A stretch of DNA of 64,000 nucleotides from the NCBI RefSeq assembly GCF_963664415.1, contig NZ_OY761445.1, forward strand, positions 620,001 through 684,000. Direction: 5' to 3'. A program made the position numbers and the translations under genes. This stretch comes from an uncultured Desulfobacter sp. (GTDB lineage Bacteria; Desulfobacterota; Desulfobacteria; Desulfobacterales; Desulfobacteraceae). This document shows positions 18,667 through 28,458 of the stretch, in pieces. The notes under the pieces are model-generated. The model was given only the letters and a program-made list of their open reading frames with translations. It was not told where the DNA came from and did no database searches. How positions within the stretch are numbered: position 1 is the stretch's first letter; every line of letters begins with the position of its first letter.

Positions 18667-18767
18667 ACTATTTTCTTCCTCATCAGTTGATAATCGAGGG
18701 GAAGCATAACTTCTTTTTGCTAAAGAGGATAGTCCGTTTTAAAAACCGGGAAAATGGGAATGCGCCC

Positions 18768-19296
18768 ACTTTATATTGCGGTGCTGCTCAATCGGGAAAT
18801 CTGGAAAAATATGTCTGGCCGGAATACTTAAAATCACGGCTGGAACAAGACCGCATTGCCGACAGGCTTGTGATTGAGGAGGCAAAAGAACAAGACCGGA
18901 TAATTTTAGAACTACCCGAAATAGAGGATGTTATTTTCAATAATCATCCCCAGATCCTGCCCAAAAGGGACCCCCCTCTTGCGATCAGTTCTTTTCCTTT
19001 TAAGGATTACCGCCAATCTTGTCTTACAAACGGAAAACCCGTCGGACATGTTGTGGCTTGGCACGAAATTTCTTCGGAGCTCCATGGCCTTAAAAAAGGC
19101 CTGTTAATAAACGTGCTGTATGGTCTTATCGTTCTTTTTTGATAAATATGCCACCTTTGGTAAATCCGGGGGAACCGGGCTCGGCACCTATTCCGCCAAA
19201 CTTTTTACCCAGATCCATGGTGGGCAGATAGAGATGGATTCAAGCGATACCTCCGGCACAACAATTACCGTACGTTTTCCTGCCAGGCCCCTATAA
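18768..19296 (+). pseudogene. Cache-type sensor kinase, 3' fragment (broken)
   Basis: Continues the gene interrupted at 17241. IAVLLNRE is readable at the IS border, followed by a frame slip, then LEKYVWPEYLKSRLEQDRI and GKPVGHVVAWHEISSELHGL from the end of the Cache domain, then the second membrane helix (KKGLLINVLYGLIVLF). At about 19135 the sequence jumps in another frame straight to the end of a histidine-kinase ATPase domain (FFDKYATFGKSGGTGLGTYS ... GTTITVRFPARPL, stop 19294-19296). HAMP, H-box and most of HATPase have been deleted. Together with the left half there are at least two deletions, three frame slips and one insertion. Confidence 0.75.
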
Positions 19297-19329
19297 ATGG
19301 ACCGCTCCCCAAATTGATGTATTTATCAA

Positions 19330-21558
19330 TCAGGATAAAATTTTTCGAAGCATCTGTTCCAGATCTTTTTTCTTAAAAGGCTTTTGAAGGAAATGAACCC
19401 CCTCGTGCAAGATACCGTGGGAAGAGAAAACGTCTGTCGTATACCCTGATACATAAAGGCACCTAATGCCCGGATGATCACGAATCAACTTGTTCGCAAG
19501 TTCGAGGCCATTCATTTCGGGCATGATGACATCCGTCATGAGCAGCTGAATTTCCCCCGGATACTCGGCTGCAATGCGTATGGCTTTATTGGGAGAATCT
19601 GCAGCCAAAACCGTATACCCCATTTGTTCCAGTGTCGCACGGCTTAGTTTAAGCAGCGCTTTCTCATCCTCCACAAGCAGAATAGTTTCATTCCCTTTAA
19701 ATGACACGTCTGTATCCGTATCATTTACGGTTGAAGGGACTTCGTCTCGCCACTCAGGCAAATAAACCGTAAAAACCGTTCCTTTGCCGGGCTCACTATC
19801 CACACGGATGCTGCCCTTGTTCTGCTTGACGATACCATAAACCGTGGAGAGCCCCAGGCCGGTTCCCTCAGAATCCTCTTTGGTTGAAAAAAAAGGCTCG
19901 AAAATATTGTCCAATACGGCCGGTTCCATGCCGCAGCCAGTGTCGGAGACCGACAGAGTGACATAGTCCCCCACAACAGCATCCGAATGTTGCCGGCAAT
20001 ATGTTTCATCCATAACAATCCGCCCGGTTTTGATGATAATTTGACCAATACCATCAATGGCATCCCTACTGTTAATACATAAGTCCACCAATATTTGATC
20101 CAGTTGAGTCGGATCTATATTGACCTTTCCGATATCTTCACCCGGCAAAAACTTTAAATCAATATCCTCCCGGAGCAGGCGTTTGAGCATATTCATCAAA
20201 TCATGGACCTTTTTATTTAAATCCAAGGTCTTGGGTGAAACCGTCTGTTTACTGGCAAAGGCAAGGAGCTGTCCGGTCAAGCCCGCTGACCGGTTGGCAG
20301 CTGAACTGATGGCAATCAGCCTTTCATAATTGGGGTCCTTGGGCGTTACAGTTTGCAGCATCATGTCCGAATAGCCTGAAATGATACTGAGCATATTGTT
20401 AAAATCATGGGCAACGCCCCCGGCAAGCCGACCTACAGACTCAAGTTTCTGGGAATGTATCAGTTGCGCTTCTAATTTTTTTCGTTCCTCCTCGGCTTTT
20501 TTTTGCTCGGAAATATTCAGGGCCATCCCTTCGATGTACTCAAGTTCCCCGTTATCATCACGAACAGGCCGGGAGTAGAATGCCAGCCAGACTGTCCGGC
20601 CGTCTGCGGTGCGAAACTCAGTGTGAAAATTTATCACCTCTTTTTGTGTTCTTATCTGCTCGATAAATTCTTCTCTGCGTTCAGGGGTCACATAAAGCTG
20701 TTCTCCAATATTTGAGATGGACTGGGTCAAATCCTGAGGCGATTTATAGCCAAGCATATGTGCCATTGCAGGGTTGACATCAATAAAATGGCCGTCAGGG
20801 GTGGACTGAAAGATACCCTCTACCGCGTTTTCAAAAATAGTTCGATATTTTTTTTCTGCATTTTTAATTTCCATCATCTGCATATTCAGCGTATCGCGCA
20901 TATCCCCAAGGATACTGAGCAGGAATTGAAATTCACGATATGGGATTTCGTATTCGGGCATAATGTCTTTGCCCAGCGCATACGCATCGGATATTGCGTT
21001 AAGGCGCCGAAAAAGGTTTTCTAGAACAGCTTTAAAAAACAGGCCTGTTACCAGAGTCAACGAAACAATAATGATGACGAGTATACCAAGGCCGGAAAAA
21101 AGTATTTTATGATTACGGTGAACCAATCCTTGGGTGGTAAAGGCCATATCGATATACCCCACAAGCCGCCCTGCATGATAAATGTCTCCGGATTTACGAA
21201 TAACCGGTGCGTCTCGATTCCTGGTATAACTAAAAAATGAGGTATTTAGGTTATCACGAATTTCAAGATACTCAAACAACTCATTATCGGCATATGCCTG
21301 GGCAATTTTTTGTATATTTTCACCATCCATATTCCATAGAGGAATTTCAAGCACATCATCTATTGATGAAATAAAATCTTCTGCTTTCTCTTCCAATTGC
21401 CGGTATTCACTCTTTGAAACTGCGACATACAAAATGCCTGCAATGGTCAGTGCAACTACAGTCACCGTAAACGTTAAAAGCAGTGTCAGGGTACCGGCAA
21501 GGGACCGTTGCTTCAGCCTATCCTTTGAAACGGCGATCTTTTTGAATTGATCTGTCAT
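19330..21558 (-). CDS. Membrane hybrid histidine kinase (PAS-HisKA-HATPase-REC)
   Basis: About 742 residues. It has two membrane helices (around 20-43 and 157-180) with a ~110-residue periplasmic sensor between them, a PAS domain (KYRTIFENAVEGIFQSTPDG), HisKA with the histidine in LAGGVAHDFNNMLSIISGYS, HATPase_c (VSDTGCGMEP, FEPFFSTKEDSEGTGLGLS) and a C-terminal receiver with the aspartate in LLMTDVIMPEMNGLE. The start is uncertain: the ATG at 21558 has AGAAGG very close, and an upstream TTG (21585) lies 20 bases after the preceding truncated binding-protein gene. It is the last gene of a minus-strand run starting at 27217. Confidence 0.87.
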   Translation of the reverse strand: MTDQFKKIAVSKDRLKQRSLAGTLTLLLTFTVTVVALTIAGILYVAVSKSEYRQLEEKAEDFISSIDDVLEIPLWNMDGENIQKIAQAYADNELFEYLEIRDNLNTSFFSYTRNRDAPVIRKSGDIYHAGRLVGYIDMAFTTQGLVHRNHKILFSGLGILVIIIVSLTLVTGLFFKAVLENLFRRLNAISDAYALGKDIMPEYEIPYREFQFLLSILGDMRDTLNMQMMEIKNAEKKYRTIFENAVEGIFQSTPDGHFIDVNPAMAHMLGYKSPQDLTQSISNIGEQLYVTPERREEFIEQIRTQKEVINFHTEFRTADGRTVWLAFYSRPVRDDNGELEYIEGMALNISEQKKAEEERKKLEAQLIHSQKLESVGRLAGGVAHDFNNMLSIISGYSDMMLQTVTPKDPNYERLIAISSAANRSAGLTGQLLAFASKQTVSPKTLDLNKKVHDLMNMLKRLLREDIDLKFLPGEDIGKVNIDPTQLDQILVDLCINSRDAIDGIGQIIIKTGRIVMDETYCRQHSDAVVGDYVTLSVSDTGCGMEPAVLDNIFEPFFSTKEDSEGTGLGLSTVYGIVKQNKGSIRVDSEPGKGTVFTVYLPEWRDEVPSTVNDTDTDVSFKGNETILLVEDEKALLKLSRATLEQMGYTVLAADSPNKAIRIAAEYPGEIQLLMTDVIMPEMNGLELANKLIRDHPGIRCLYVSGYTTDVFSSHGILHEGVHFLQKPFKKKDLEQMLRKILS

Positions 21559-21604
21559 ACCTTCTTGCCCTTTATATATCTTCAATTGGCTGGGGTGTAC
21601 TTAC

Positions 21605-22108
21605 TCAAGAATCGTCTTCCACACTCCACTCCCGGACTTTGCCGATGTGCAAATCGGCGATGGAGGCAAGGTTCCCATCCCAGGTAAAATGATTGCCGGG
21701 TCTAACAAAAAAGAACGATTTATCCTCAAAAAAAGGGACCTGGGAAAAATCCATCCATTTTTCCCTCTCCGGGGTTTTATAAGGAACAAGGAGAACATCC
21801 GCCTGGCCGGCCTTGACCAATGCCTGGGCACGGACCCAGGGGCACAGTTCAAAGATTGGGGTATGACCAAGGCGCGTGCAGATAATGCGAACAATATCAA
21901 TGCTGATGCCGCCAAGCGTTTTATCCGGCAGCCTTTCCGACAGAATCGGAAAATTACTGCGCACAAACAGATAACTTTCAGCATTCAAAGGAGACGCCGA
22001 CACCACAAAGATCAATAAAAAGACCCAAAAGAGTCCCAATATCTTTATTTTGCACCGGACACCACCCCGAAAGCAAAAAGCCATTACGTTCTTTTGAAAC
22101 ACATTCAT
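21605..22108 (-). pseudogene. Truncated periplasmic binding protein (SBP family 3-like)
   Basis: A 167-residue frame with a good start (AGGTGG six bases before ATG 22108). The signal segment is LGLFWVFLLIFVVSASPLNA, followed by the first lobe of a family-3 solute-binding protein (LGGISIDIVRIICTRLGHTPIFELCPWVRAQALVKAG, DVLLVPYKTPERE). It ends abruptly at IGKVREWSVEDDS, where relatives run on for ~80-100 residues with the second lobe and return strand. It lies 13 bases after one large kinase gene and just before another, so it probably supplied ligand sensing to one of them. The product, if made, would be half a domain. Confidence 0.65.
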
Positions 22109-22121
22109 GATTCCACCTAAT

Positions 22122-25100
22122 TTACAATGAGTATCGCGACATGAGGTCATTCAAGGTAACCAACGCCTCTGGAAAATCAAAATTCTCAATCTGATGCTTT
22201 AAGGACGCCACATCCTCGCGGTCGATAATAGTCACCAGGGCTGGATATACGTTCTCCCAGGTTTTATACGCCCTCATATCGTTTTGGTTTAAGAATTCAA
22301 TAAATTGCCCCAGCATTGATTTAAGATTACTCGAATCAACGGTATCAGGCGCAATGGCAGGAGGCTTGTTCATATGTTCAATCTCCTCACAAACTGCGCT
22401 TAATTCCTTGTGTAACGCCTCCAGAGATGCATTAAGTTCCTGGTCTCCGGCACCATTGCGCACAAGGTTTTCATAGGATGCTGCAATCTCATACAATTCA
22501 TGCATCCCAAGCATTCCTGCCGAGCCTTTAAGTGAATGAGCCAGACGCCGCACCGACGCCATATCCTTTTTTTGGAGTGAACTTTCAATATGAGTTGATA
22601 CGTCTGCCTGTTGAGCTAAAAATCTATTCAACATTTTGTAATAAATTTCTATATTTTTAACATATTTTAGACCGATTTCTTGATCAATATGGCTGAAGGT
22701 GTCATCTTTATTAACCGCGCTTGATTTTTCAGGCACGGTCTCCCCATAAATATAATCCTCAATTCCATCACGGCCGGGTATCCATCTGGCCAGAACGGCA
22801 TGCAATTGCTCCGGTTCAAAAGGTTTTGCAACAAAACCGTTCATTCCAGCCTCCATACAGCGTTTTCGGTCTTCTTCGAATGCATTGGCGGTGAGTGCCA
22901 CAATGGGAACCCGGACCCCGTTCGGAATTTCTCGGATCTTCCGGGAAGCCTCCAGACCGTCCATGACCGGCATTTGCATGTCCATTAGAATCAAATCGTA
23001 GAGATTTGCTTCCACTTTTCTGCAGGCCACACGGCCGTTAAAGGCTGTATCCACAGACAGCCCGAACTGTTCAAGAATATTTTTGGCCACCTCCTGATTA
23101 ATTTCATTGTCTTCCACCAGAAGCACACGGGCATTTTCCCGCAGTTTTGCCAGTGCTTCACCAACGTCTGTCTTGAGGTCTTCCGCATCGCCAAGTTTGA
23201 ATACTGCGGTAAACCAGAAGGTGCTACCCTTTCCAAGTTCGCTGTCAACACCGGCATCTCCGCCCATCATACGCGCCAATTGCTTAGAGATGGCAAGCCC
23301 CAGGCCCGTACCGCCATGTTTACGGGTCGTTTGGGAATCGGCCTGTACAAATGAATCAAATACTGTATTTTTTTGTTCATCACTGATACCGATCCCGGTA
23401 TCCTGAACCTCAAAGCGTAACTTAACGTTATGGGCACGCTTTTGGGAAACAACGGCATTTAGGGTAATCCTGCCCTTTTCAGTAAACTTCACGGCATTGC
23501 CAAGATAATTGACCAGTATCTGTCGAAGGCGCAGGGGGTCTCCGATTACAGGAAGCGTATCCAGTTCAGGGTCGTTGTTAACGGTTAACTGAAGCCCTTT
23601 TTGGAAAATCGGGTCCTGTATCATACTACAGACATTATCAATGATGGCGGACGTTAAAAAAGTGGTCTCTTCCAAAATTAAAGCCTCCTCTTCAATTTTT
23701 GACAAATCAAGTATGTCATTAATAATTCCCAGCAGATGTTTCCCGGAGCGGATGATCTTGGACACCATATCTTGTGGTTCCTCATCCTTGATATGCCCGC
23801 GGATCAAATGAGCAAACCCGATAATGGCATTCATCGGCGTCCTGATTTCATGACTCATGTTGGCCAGGAAGGTACTTTTGGCCTGATTGGCGGTTTCGGC
23901 CTGAAGTTTGGCAGCCTCAAGTTCTACGGTTCTCGATTTCACCAATTTTTCCAGATGCTGGCGGTGATCGCTGAGCTCCTGTTCGATCTGTTTTTTCTCT
24001 GTGATGTCCTCTTTAATCGCCACAAAATGGGTCACTATACCGTCTTTATCACGCAAGGGGGTGATGACCGCAGATTCAAAATACTGTTCACCGTTTTTAC
24101 GTGTATTTATAAACTCGCCGCTCCAAGATTTTCCTTTCCCCAGGGCATCCCACAACTGTTTATAGGTTTCTTTCGGTGTGCGATCTGAGTTAATGATACG
24201 TGGTGTTTTTCCAATCACATCATCTCTGGAATACCCGGTCATATCTGTGAACCGCTGATTGACGTATTCTATATTGCTGTTCCGGTCAGTGATGACAACG
24301 GCATTGGCACTTTGCTCCACGGCAAGGGAAAATTTACGCAAGTGCTCTTCGTTACGGGTCCTTGCCGTGATGTCGTGGGCAATTCCCAAGACACCGATGA
24401 TTTCATTCTTATCATTCATCAAGGGGGTTTTAATGGTTTCCAACAATTCCATATGGCCATCCGAGGGGAAGGTTACCCACTCTTCTTTCATGGTGGCCTT
24501 GCCGGCCTGCATGGCGGCCCTGTCCCCCTGCCTGAAAGCATCCGCCATCTCTTGATTAAAAAAATCATAGTCGGTTTTACCCACAATTTGTTCGGCTTTT
24601 GCCCCGGACATTGCTTCAAAGCGCTGATTGCAAAAAAGAAACACGCCATCATTGTCTTTGAGCCATACAAGATCCGGAATGGCTTCCAAAAGGGTTTTGA
24701 ATTGCCGTCGCTGCTCTTCAAGTAAAAAGCCAATCTGCTTTTTCTCTGTGATATCCCTGGCAATTTTTGAAGCCGCCCACACCTCCCCATCTTTATCGTA
24801 TATAGGAGAAATGGTTACGGATACATCAATAACGGCACCATCCTTGCGCAGCCGCCGGGTTTCAAAGTGCTCAATACTGCCGCCTTGTTTTATTTTTTCA
24901 AAAATTTTTTGTTCCTTGATCCATAGATCGGAGGCAAAAAGTCGTTTGATAGGCCGCCCAATGATTTCATCGGCCTTGTATCCAAAAATTTTTTCTGCGC
25001 CCGTATTCCAACTGAGGACCGTGCCGTATACGGTCATGGAAATGATTGCATCGTCCGACGAGTTGACGATGGCTTCAAACTCCTTTAACCGGCTTTCCAT

Positions 25101-26027
25101 CTGTTTGCGTTCCGTGATATCCGTCCATGAAACATGAAAGAGTACCCTGTCTTCGAATCGTATGGGTGTTAACGTCACCTCCACAAAAAAATGGGTGCCG
25201 TCCTTTTTGACATGCTCCCATTCAAAACGATGGCTTCCCCGTTTGGCGGCGACTTCATGGACCTCCTTTGATTTTTCTTTGGTTAATTTACCATCTGGTT
25301 GATATTTGGGAGATATATCTTCGGGAGCAGTCCCGCGCAATTGCACCGACGAGTCATATCCTAAAAGCGCCAATGCCGCGTGGTTGGCATCAACAAATCG
25401 TAGATTCTCCATTAGAAACACTGGAGAGCTTGATTCGCTGAAAATCTTGCGAAACCGTGCTTCGCTTTGCCGCAAACTGAATTCCGCTTTTTTATGTCCG
25501 GTGATATCGATGCCCACACCATCCCAAACGATTCGCCCATCTGATTCTCTGACCGGATGGGCATTGAACTGCATCCACAAACACTGATCATTGTCCAGAT
25601 CAAATTTAAATTCTTCGGTAATCGCGGACAATTTTTCGGCATCATGTGACATGACATGACGAAAACGGATTTTAGAATTTTTATCCATGCGTGACAATAT
25701 AAGAGACGGCTCCCTGATGATTTGCTCAGGCGAACAATTAAACAGTTTTTGCACCCCCTGACTGATGTATGAAAATTCCCTTGTCCCATCAGTAAATATG
25801 GTAAACTGGAAAACAAATCCGCCGGGTATGTTATTGCTCAAGGATTCAAAACGCTGATCTGCAATTCTTTGTGCCTGATCAATCTCCATGACCTGGATAT
25901 TTTTTTGCTTATACAAATTTTGCACCAAGGCAAAGCAGATAACGCCACCCCCGACAACACAGGCAACCCCTGCGTCAAATAACAGCAAAATCAGCAAACA
26001 GATCAATGATAAAATATATTTAAGCAT
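22122..26027 (-). CDS. Giant multi-PAS hybrid histidine kinase with HPt domain
   Basis: A 1301-residue phosphorelay protein. An N-terminal hydrophobic pair of helices (1-38) is followed by five PAS modules with intervening PAC motifs: RFESLSNNIPGG, RFRKIFSESSSPVF, FEAIVNSSDDAIISM, FKTLLEAIPDLVWLKDNDG and FSLAVEQSANAVVITDRNS. Next come HisKA (STFLANMSHEIRTPMNAIIG), HATPase_c (DTGIGIS, HGGTGLGLAIS), a receiver (LLVEDNEINQ, aspartate in LILMDMQMPVMDG) and a C-terminal HPt with the histidine in RRLAHSLKGSAGMLG. A complete His-Asp-His relay on one chain implies a separate terminal receiver; the HD-GYP regulator directly upstream (66 bases away) is the obvious candidate. Confidence 0.92.
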   Translation of the reverse strand: MLKYILSLICLLILLLFDAGVACVVGGGVICFALVQNLYKQKNIQVMEIDQAQRIADQRFESLSNNIPGGFVFQFTIFTDGTREFSYISQGVQKLFNCSPEQIIREPSLILSRMDKNSKIRFRHVMSHDAEKLSAITEEFKFDLDNDQCLWMQFNAHPVRESDGRIVWDGVGIDITGHKKAEFSLRQSEARFRKIFSESSSPVFLMENLRFVDANHAALALLGYDSSVQLRGTAPEDISPKYQPDGKLTKEKSKEVHEVAAKRGSHRFEWEHVKKDGTHFFVEVTLTPIRFEDRVLFHVSWTDITERKQMESRLKEFEAIVNSSDDAIISMTVYGTVLSWNTGAEKIFGYKADEIIGRPIKRLFASDLWIKEQKIFEKIKQGGSIEHFETRRLRKDGAVIDVSVTISPIYDKDGEVWAASKIARDITEKKQIGFLLEEQRRQFKTLLEAIPDLVWLKDNDGVFLFCNQRFEAMSGAKAEQIVGKTDYDFFNQEMADAFRQGDRAAMQAGKATMKEEWVTFPSDGHMELLETIKTPLMNDKNEIIGVLGIAHDITARTRNEEHLRKFSLAVEQSANAVVITDRNSNIEYVNQRFTDMTGYSRDDVIGKTPRIINSDRTPKETYKQLWDALGKGKSWSGEFINTRKNGEQYFESAVITPLRDKDGIVTHFVAIKEDITEKKQIEQELSDHRQHLEKLVKSRTVELEAAKLQAETANQAKSTFLANMSHEIRTPMNAIIGFAHLIRGHIKDEEPQDMVSKIIRSGKHLLGIINDILDLSKIEEEALILEETTFLTSAIIDNVCSMIQDPIFQKGLQLTVNNDPELDTLPVIGDPLRLRQILVNYLGNAVKFTEKGRITLNAVVSQKRAHNVKLRFEVQDTGIGISDEQKNTVFDSFVQADSQTTRKHGGTGLGLAISKQLARMMGGDAGVDSELGKGSTFWFTAVFKLGDAEDLKTDVGEALAKLRENARVLLVEDNEINQEVAKNILEQFGLSVDTAFNGRVACRKVEANLYDLILMDMQMPVMDGLEASRKIREIPNGVRVPIVALTANAFEEDRKRCMEAGMNGFVAKPFEPEQLHAVLARWIPGRDGIEDYIYGETVPEKSSAVNKDDTFSHIDQEIGLKYVKNIEIYYKMLNRFLAQQADVSTHIESSLQKKDMASVRRLAHSLKGSAGMLGMHELYEIAASYENLVRNGAGDQELNASLEALHKELSAVCEEIEHMNKPPAIAPDTVDSSNLKSMLGQFIEFLNQNDMRAYKTWENVYPALVTIIDREDVASLKHQIENFDFPEALVTLNDLMSRYSL

Positions 26028-26055
26028 ATTAACGCGACCTTAAAAATATCCAAGT

Positions 26056-26095
26056 TTTCGTTCTGATATGCAATAGCGTCTGAACGAAAAAGCTA
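26056..26095. repeat. Repeat family A, short copy 3
   Basis: TTTTCGTTC and GAACGAAAA form a perfect nine-base inverted repeat around an 18-base loop, and the sequence resembles the end of the longer family-A copies (AATAGcGtcTGAACG). It begins at the stop codon of the HD-GYP gene and fills the gap to the next minus-strand gene. It may attenuate or process the transcript. Confidence 0.6.
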
Positions 26096-27217
26096 TTTGC
26101 GGTCCTTAGGGACCTGCTGCTCCTTATAACGGGCAGCAATGTTCTCAAAATCGTCCACCCGCCGGTTAAAAGCATCGACGATATCCGGATCAAAGTGTGT
26201 TCCGCGTCCCTCATTAATTATTTTTATGGTGACATCCATGGGATACGCAGATTTATAAACCCGGTCGCTGATCAGTGCATCAAACACATCGGTCAATGCC
26301 ATCAGTCTTGCCGCCAGTGGGATATGGTTTGAAGCCAGCCCTTTGGGGTAACCGCTTCCGTCCCATTTTTCATGGTGAAATCCTGCAATGTCCATGGCCA
26401 CATATAGGAAATCTACCGCGTCTTTATCTTCTTCATTGCCGACGGCCCGCCGAATGGCGTCAGCACCAATCTGGGCATGGGTTTTCATAATTTCCCATTC
26501 TTCCGGAGTAAGCTTGCTCGGCTTATATAGAACATGGTCGGGAATACCCACTTTACCAATATCGTGAAGCGGGGCCGCCTTTGTATAAATCTCAATGGTC
26601 TGTTTTGTAAGAACGTCGGCATATTTGAAGTGTTTGGCCAGTTCTTCAGCTAAAACTTTTAAATAGTTTTGTGTACGCAGAATGTGATTGCCCGTTTCGT
26701 CATCTCTGGCTTCAGCCAGACTGGCCAAAGCACGCATACTGATGTCCTGGACTTTTTGATACTGGCGAATTCGTCGTTGAATTTCCAATTCAAGCCAGTT
26801 GTTCTGGTTACGCAGTATGTCCCGGGCTGCCTTGATCTCAAGTTGCCCCTTAACCCGGGCCAGCAAAATAGGCGCGCGAACCGGCTTGGATATATAGTCC
26901 CTGGCACCGAGATCAAATCCTTTAGCCTCGTCTTCGCATGTATCCAGCGCCGTTATAAAAATAACAGGAATGTCACTTGTTCTGGGATTGTCTTTCAGGT
27001 ATTTTATGACCTCATATCCGTCCATTTCCGGCATCATGACATCAAGCAGGATAAGATCAGGCAGGGGCTCGGTGCCGGCTACGGTAAGGGCTTTAGGGCC
27101 CGAATTGGCAACACGGACTTGATAATGGGGCATCAGCATTTCGCCCAGGACAGCCAAATTATCAGGTGTGTCATCCACAATGAGTATTGTCTCTTTTTCC
27201 GTTTCGTTTTTTATCAT
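26093..27217 (-). CDS. RpfG-type response regulator (REC + HD-GYP)
   Basis: A 374-residue c-di-GMP phosphodiesterase regulator. The receiver (12-130) has IVDDTPDN and the aspartate in LILLDVMMPEMDGYE. A linker helix follows, then an HD-GYP domain (about 165-345) with APLHDIGKVGIPD and the GYP loop in HHEKWDGSGYPKGL, so metal ligands and signature are intact. It hydrolyses c-di-GMP in characterised relatives. It is first in the minus-strand set HD-GYP - multi-PAS kinase - binding-protein fragment - hybrid kinase, which suggests one signalling operon. AGGGAA precedes the ATG. Confidence 0.92.
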   Translation of the reverse strand: MIKNETEKETILIVDDTPDNLAVLGEMLMPHYQVRVANSGPKALTVAGTEPLPDLILLDVMMPEMDGYEVIKYLKDNPRTSDIPVIFITALDTCEDEAKGFDLGARDYISKPVRAPILLARVKGQLEIKAARDILRNQNNWLELEIQRRIRQYQKVQDISMRALASLAEARDDETGNHILRTQNYLKVLAEELAKHFKYADVLTKQTIEIYTKAAPLHDIGKVGIPDHVLYKPSKLTPEEWEIMKTHAQIGADAIRRAVGNEEDKDAVDFLYVAMDIAGFHHEKWDGSGYPKGLASNHIPLAARLMALTDVFDALISDRVYKSAYPMDVTIKIINEGRGTHFDPDIVDAFNRRVDDFENIAARYKEQQVPKDRK

Positions 27218-27577
27218 CTAAATTTCCCTGTTTTCTTCCAAGTATCGATACTGAAGAATTTTTACCCGCAAAATTATTGTCGCAACCGTTGGATACGTCA
27301 TCGACCAAAATTCATGACAAGAAAGGCAGATACAACCTGAATACAGTAATTAACAGCATACGCTATAGAACTTTTAAGATCAGCGGGCAATTAGAAATTG
27401 CATTTTACCTATTTCTTAATCTATTTGAAAATACCACTATTTTACTTTTGCTGGAATGTTATTTTTATAAAATACGCTAAAACATGCTATGCTGTGGTTT
27501 CTTAGGATACAATATCGAACGGCCCCGGATTTACGGGACGATAAAATTCACTACCAACAATTTAAAATCGGATAGCC
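27218..27577. other. 360-base A/T-rich gap between divergent genes
   Basis: Upstream region for the HD-GYP operon (minus) and the orphan membrane protein (plus). It is A/T-rich, with no convincing promoter pair, repeat or RNA seen. Open frames here look spurious. Confidence 0.4.
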
Positions 27578-28441
27578 ATGATAAACCTTATTGCCGCGTG
27601 TACACATACCTTAGACGCTTTAAAGCGGTTTTGGCACCTGGAAACCACATATAAAACGGCGTCAAATATTTTAATTCTAATTTTTTTGACCAGTCTTATT
27701 TTAATTGAATTCAACCGACAAGGCATGCTGCCCAAAATGCTGGCCACGCATATATCCCACAGCCATTTTACGGCCATATATATTGCATTTCTTCTGGTTT
27801 TATACATGGAGATTATTTCCATGATATTCACTTTGCCGGAATCCATGTCCCGGGCGTTAGGCAAGCAATTTGAAATTTTGGCTTTAATCTTTTTAAGAAA
27901 CGCTTTCAAGCAGTTGTCTGATCTGACAGAGCCATTATCGCTAACACATCACCAAGATGTGGTATATCATATTTTCGCATACGGATTTGGGGCGCTGGCT
28001 ATTTTTGGTTTGCTGGGTTGCTATCGAATCGTATTAACCAAACCTGACAAACGCGACAAGACAATTTTGACGGGCCCATGCCTGAACCGATTTATATCGG
28101 CAAAAAAAACGATGGCATTCTGCATACTTCTCATTTTTTTCGGTATGGGGGTATTGGACCTTTGGCTGATAAGCCAAAAATTAAACGGATTTGATTTTCT
28201 CCAATCTTTTTACACGGTATTAATTTTTTCCGATATCCTCATGGTATTCCTGGCACAGGGCGTGTTGCCCCAATTTCAAGCGGTGTTCAGAAATTCAGGC
28301 TACGCGCTGGCCACCCTTTTAATGCGATTGTCCCTGACCACATCTGTTTACTACAGTGTCTCCATTGGGCTGTCTGCTATGGTTTTTGCTTTACTGCTGA
28401 CAATTATATACAACAAATTTTACAGCAGGTTGCATGAATAA
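27578..28441 (+). CDS. Uncharacterised polytopic membrane protein
   Basis: A 287-residue protein that I do not recognise. It has about seven hydrophobic helices: near 28-46, 62-82, 129-149, 179-197, 209-229, 243-262 and 264-280. A histidine-rich stretch sits between helices 1 and 2 (LATHISHSHF) and a second, more soluble one after residue 110 (LTEPLSLTHHQDVVYH). There is no signature of a transporter, kinase or respiratory subunit. The ribosome site is weak. It lies between the HD-GYP operon and a chemoreceptor, convergent with the latter by 17 bases, so a membrane-sensing role is possible but unsupported. Confidence 0.6.
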   Translation: MINLIAACTHTLDALKRFWHLETTYKTASNILILIFLTSLILIEFNRQGMLPKMLATHISHSHFTAIYIAFLLVLYMEIISMIFTLPESMSRALGKQFEILALIFLRNAFKQLSDLTEPLSLTHHQDVVYHIFAYGFGALAIFGLLGCYRIVLTKPDKRDKTILTGPCLNRFISAKKTMAFCILLIFFGMGVLDLWLISQKLNGFDFLQSFYTVLIFSDILMVFLAQGVLPQFQAVFRNSGYALATLLMRLSLTTSVYYSVSIGLSAMVFALLLTIIYNKFYSRLHE

Positions 28442-28458
28442 TTACAAGGTTTGAAAAC

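Larger units (their letters stand above)
17242..18767. mobile_element. ISKra4-type insertion sequence with 8-base target duplication
   Basis: A complete 1526-base element. Its ends are perfect 18-base inverted repeats (GGGCGCATTCCCATTTTC at 17242; its complement ends at 18767), with further imperfect pairing inward. It is flanked by the identical octamer ACTTTATA (17234-17241 and 18768-18775), the target-site duplication. It encodes one transposase split over two frames on the minus strand. The exact ends and duplication point to fairly recent transposition. Family assignment rests on transposase motifs; an 8-base duplication fits part of that family as I recall it. Confidence 0.92.
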
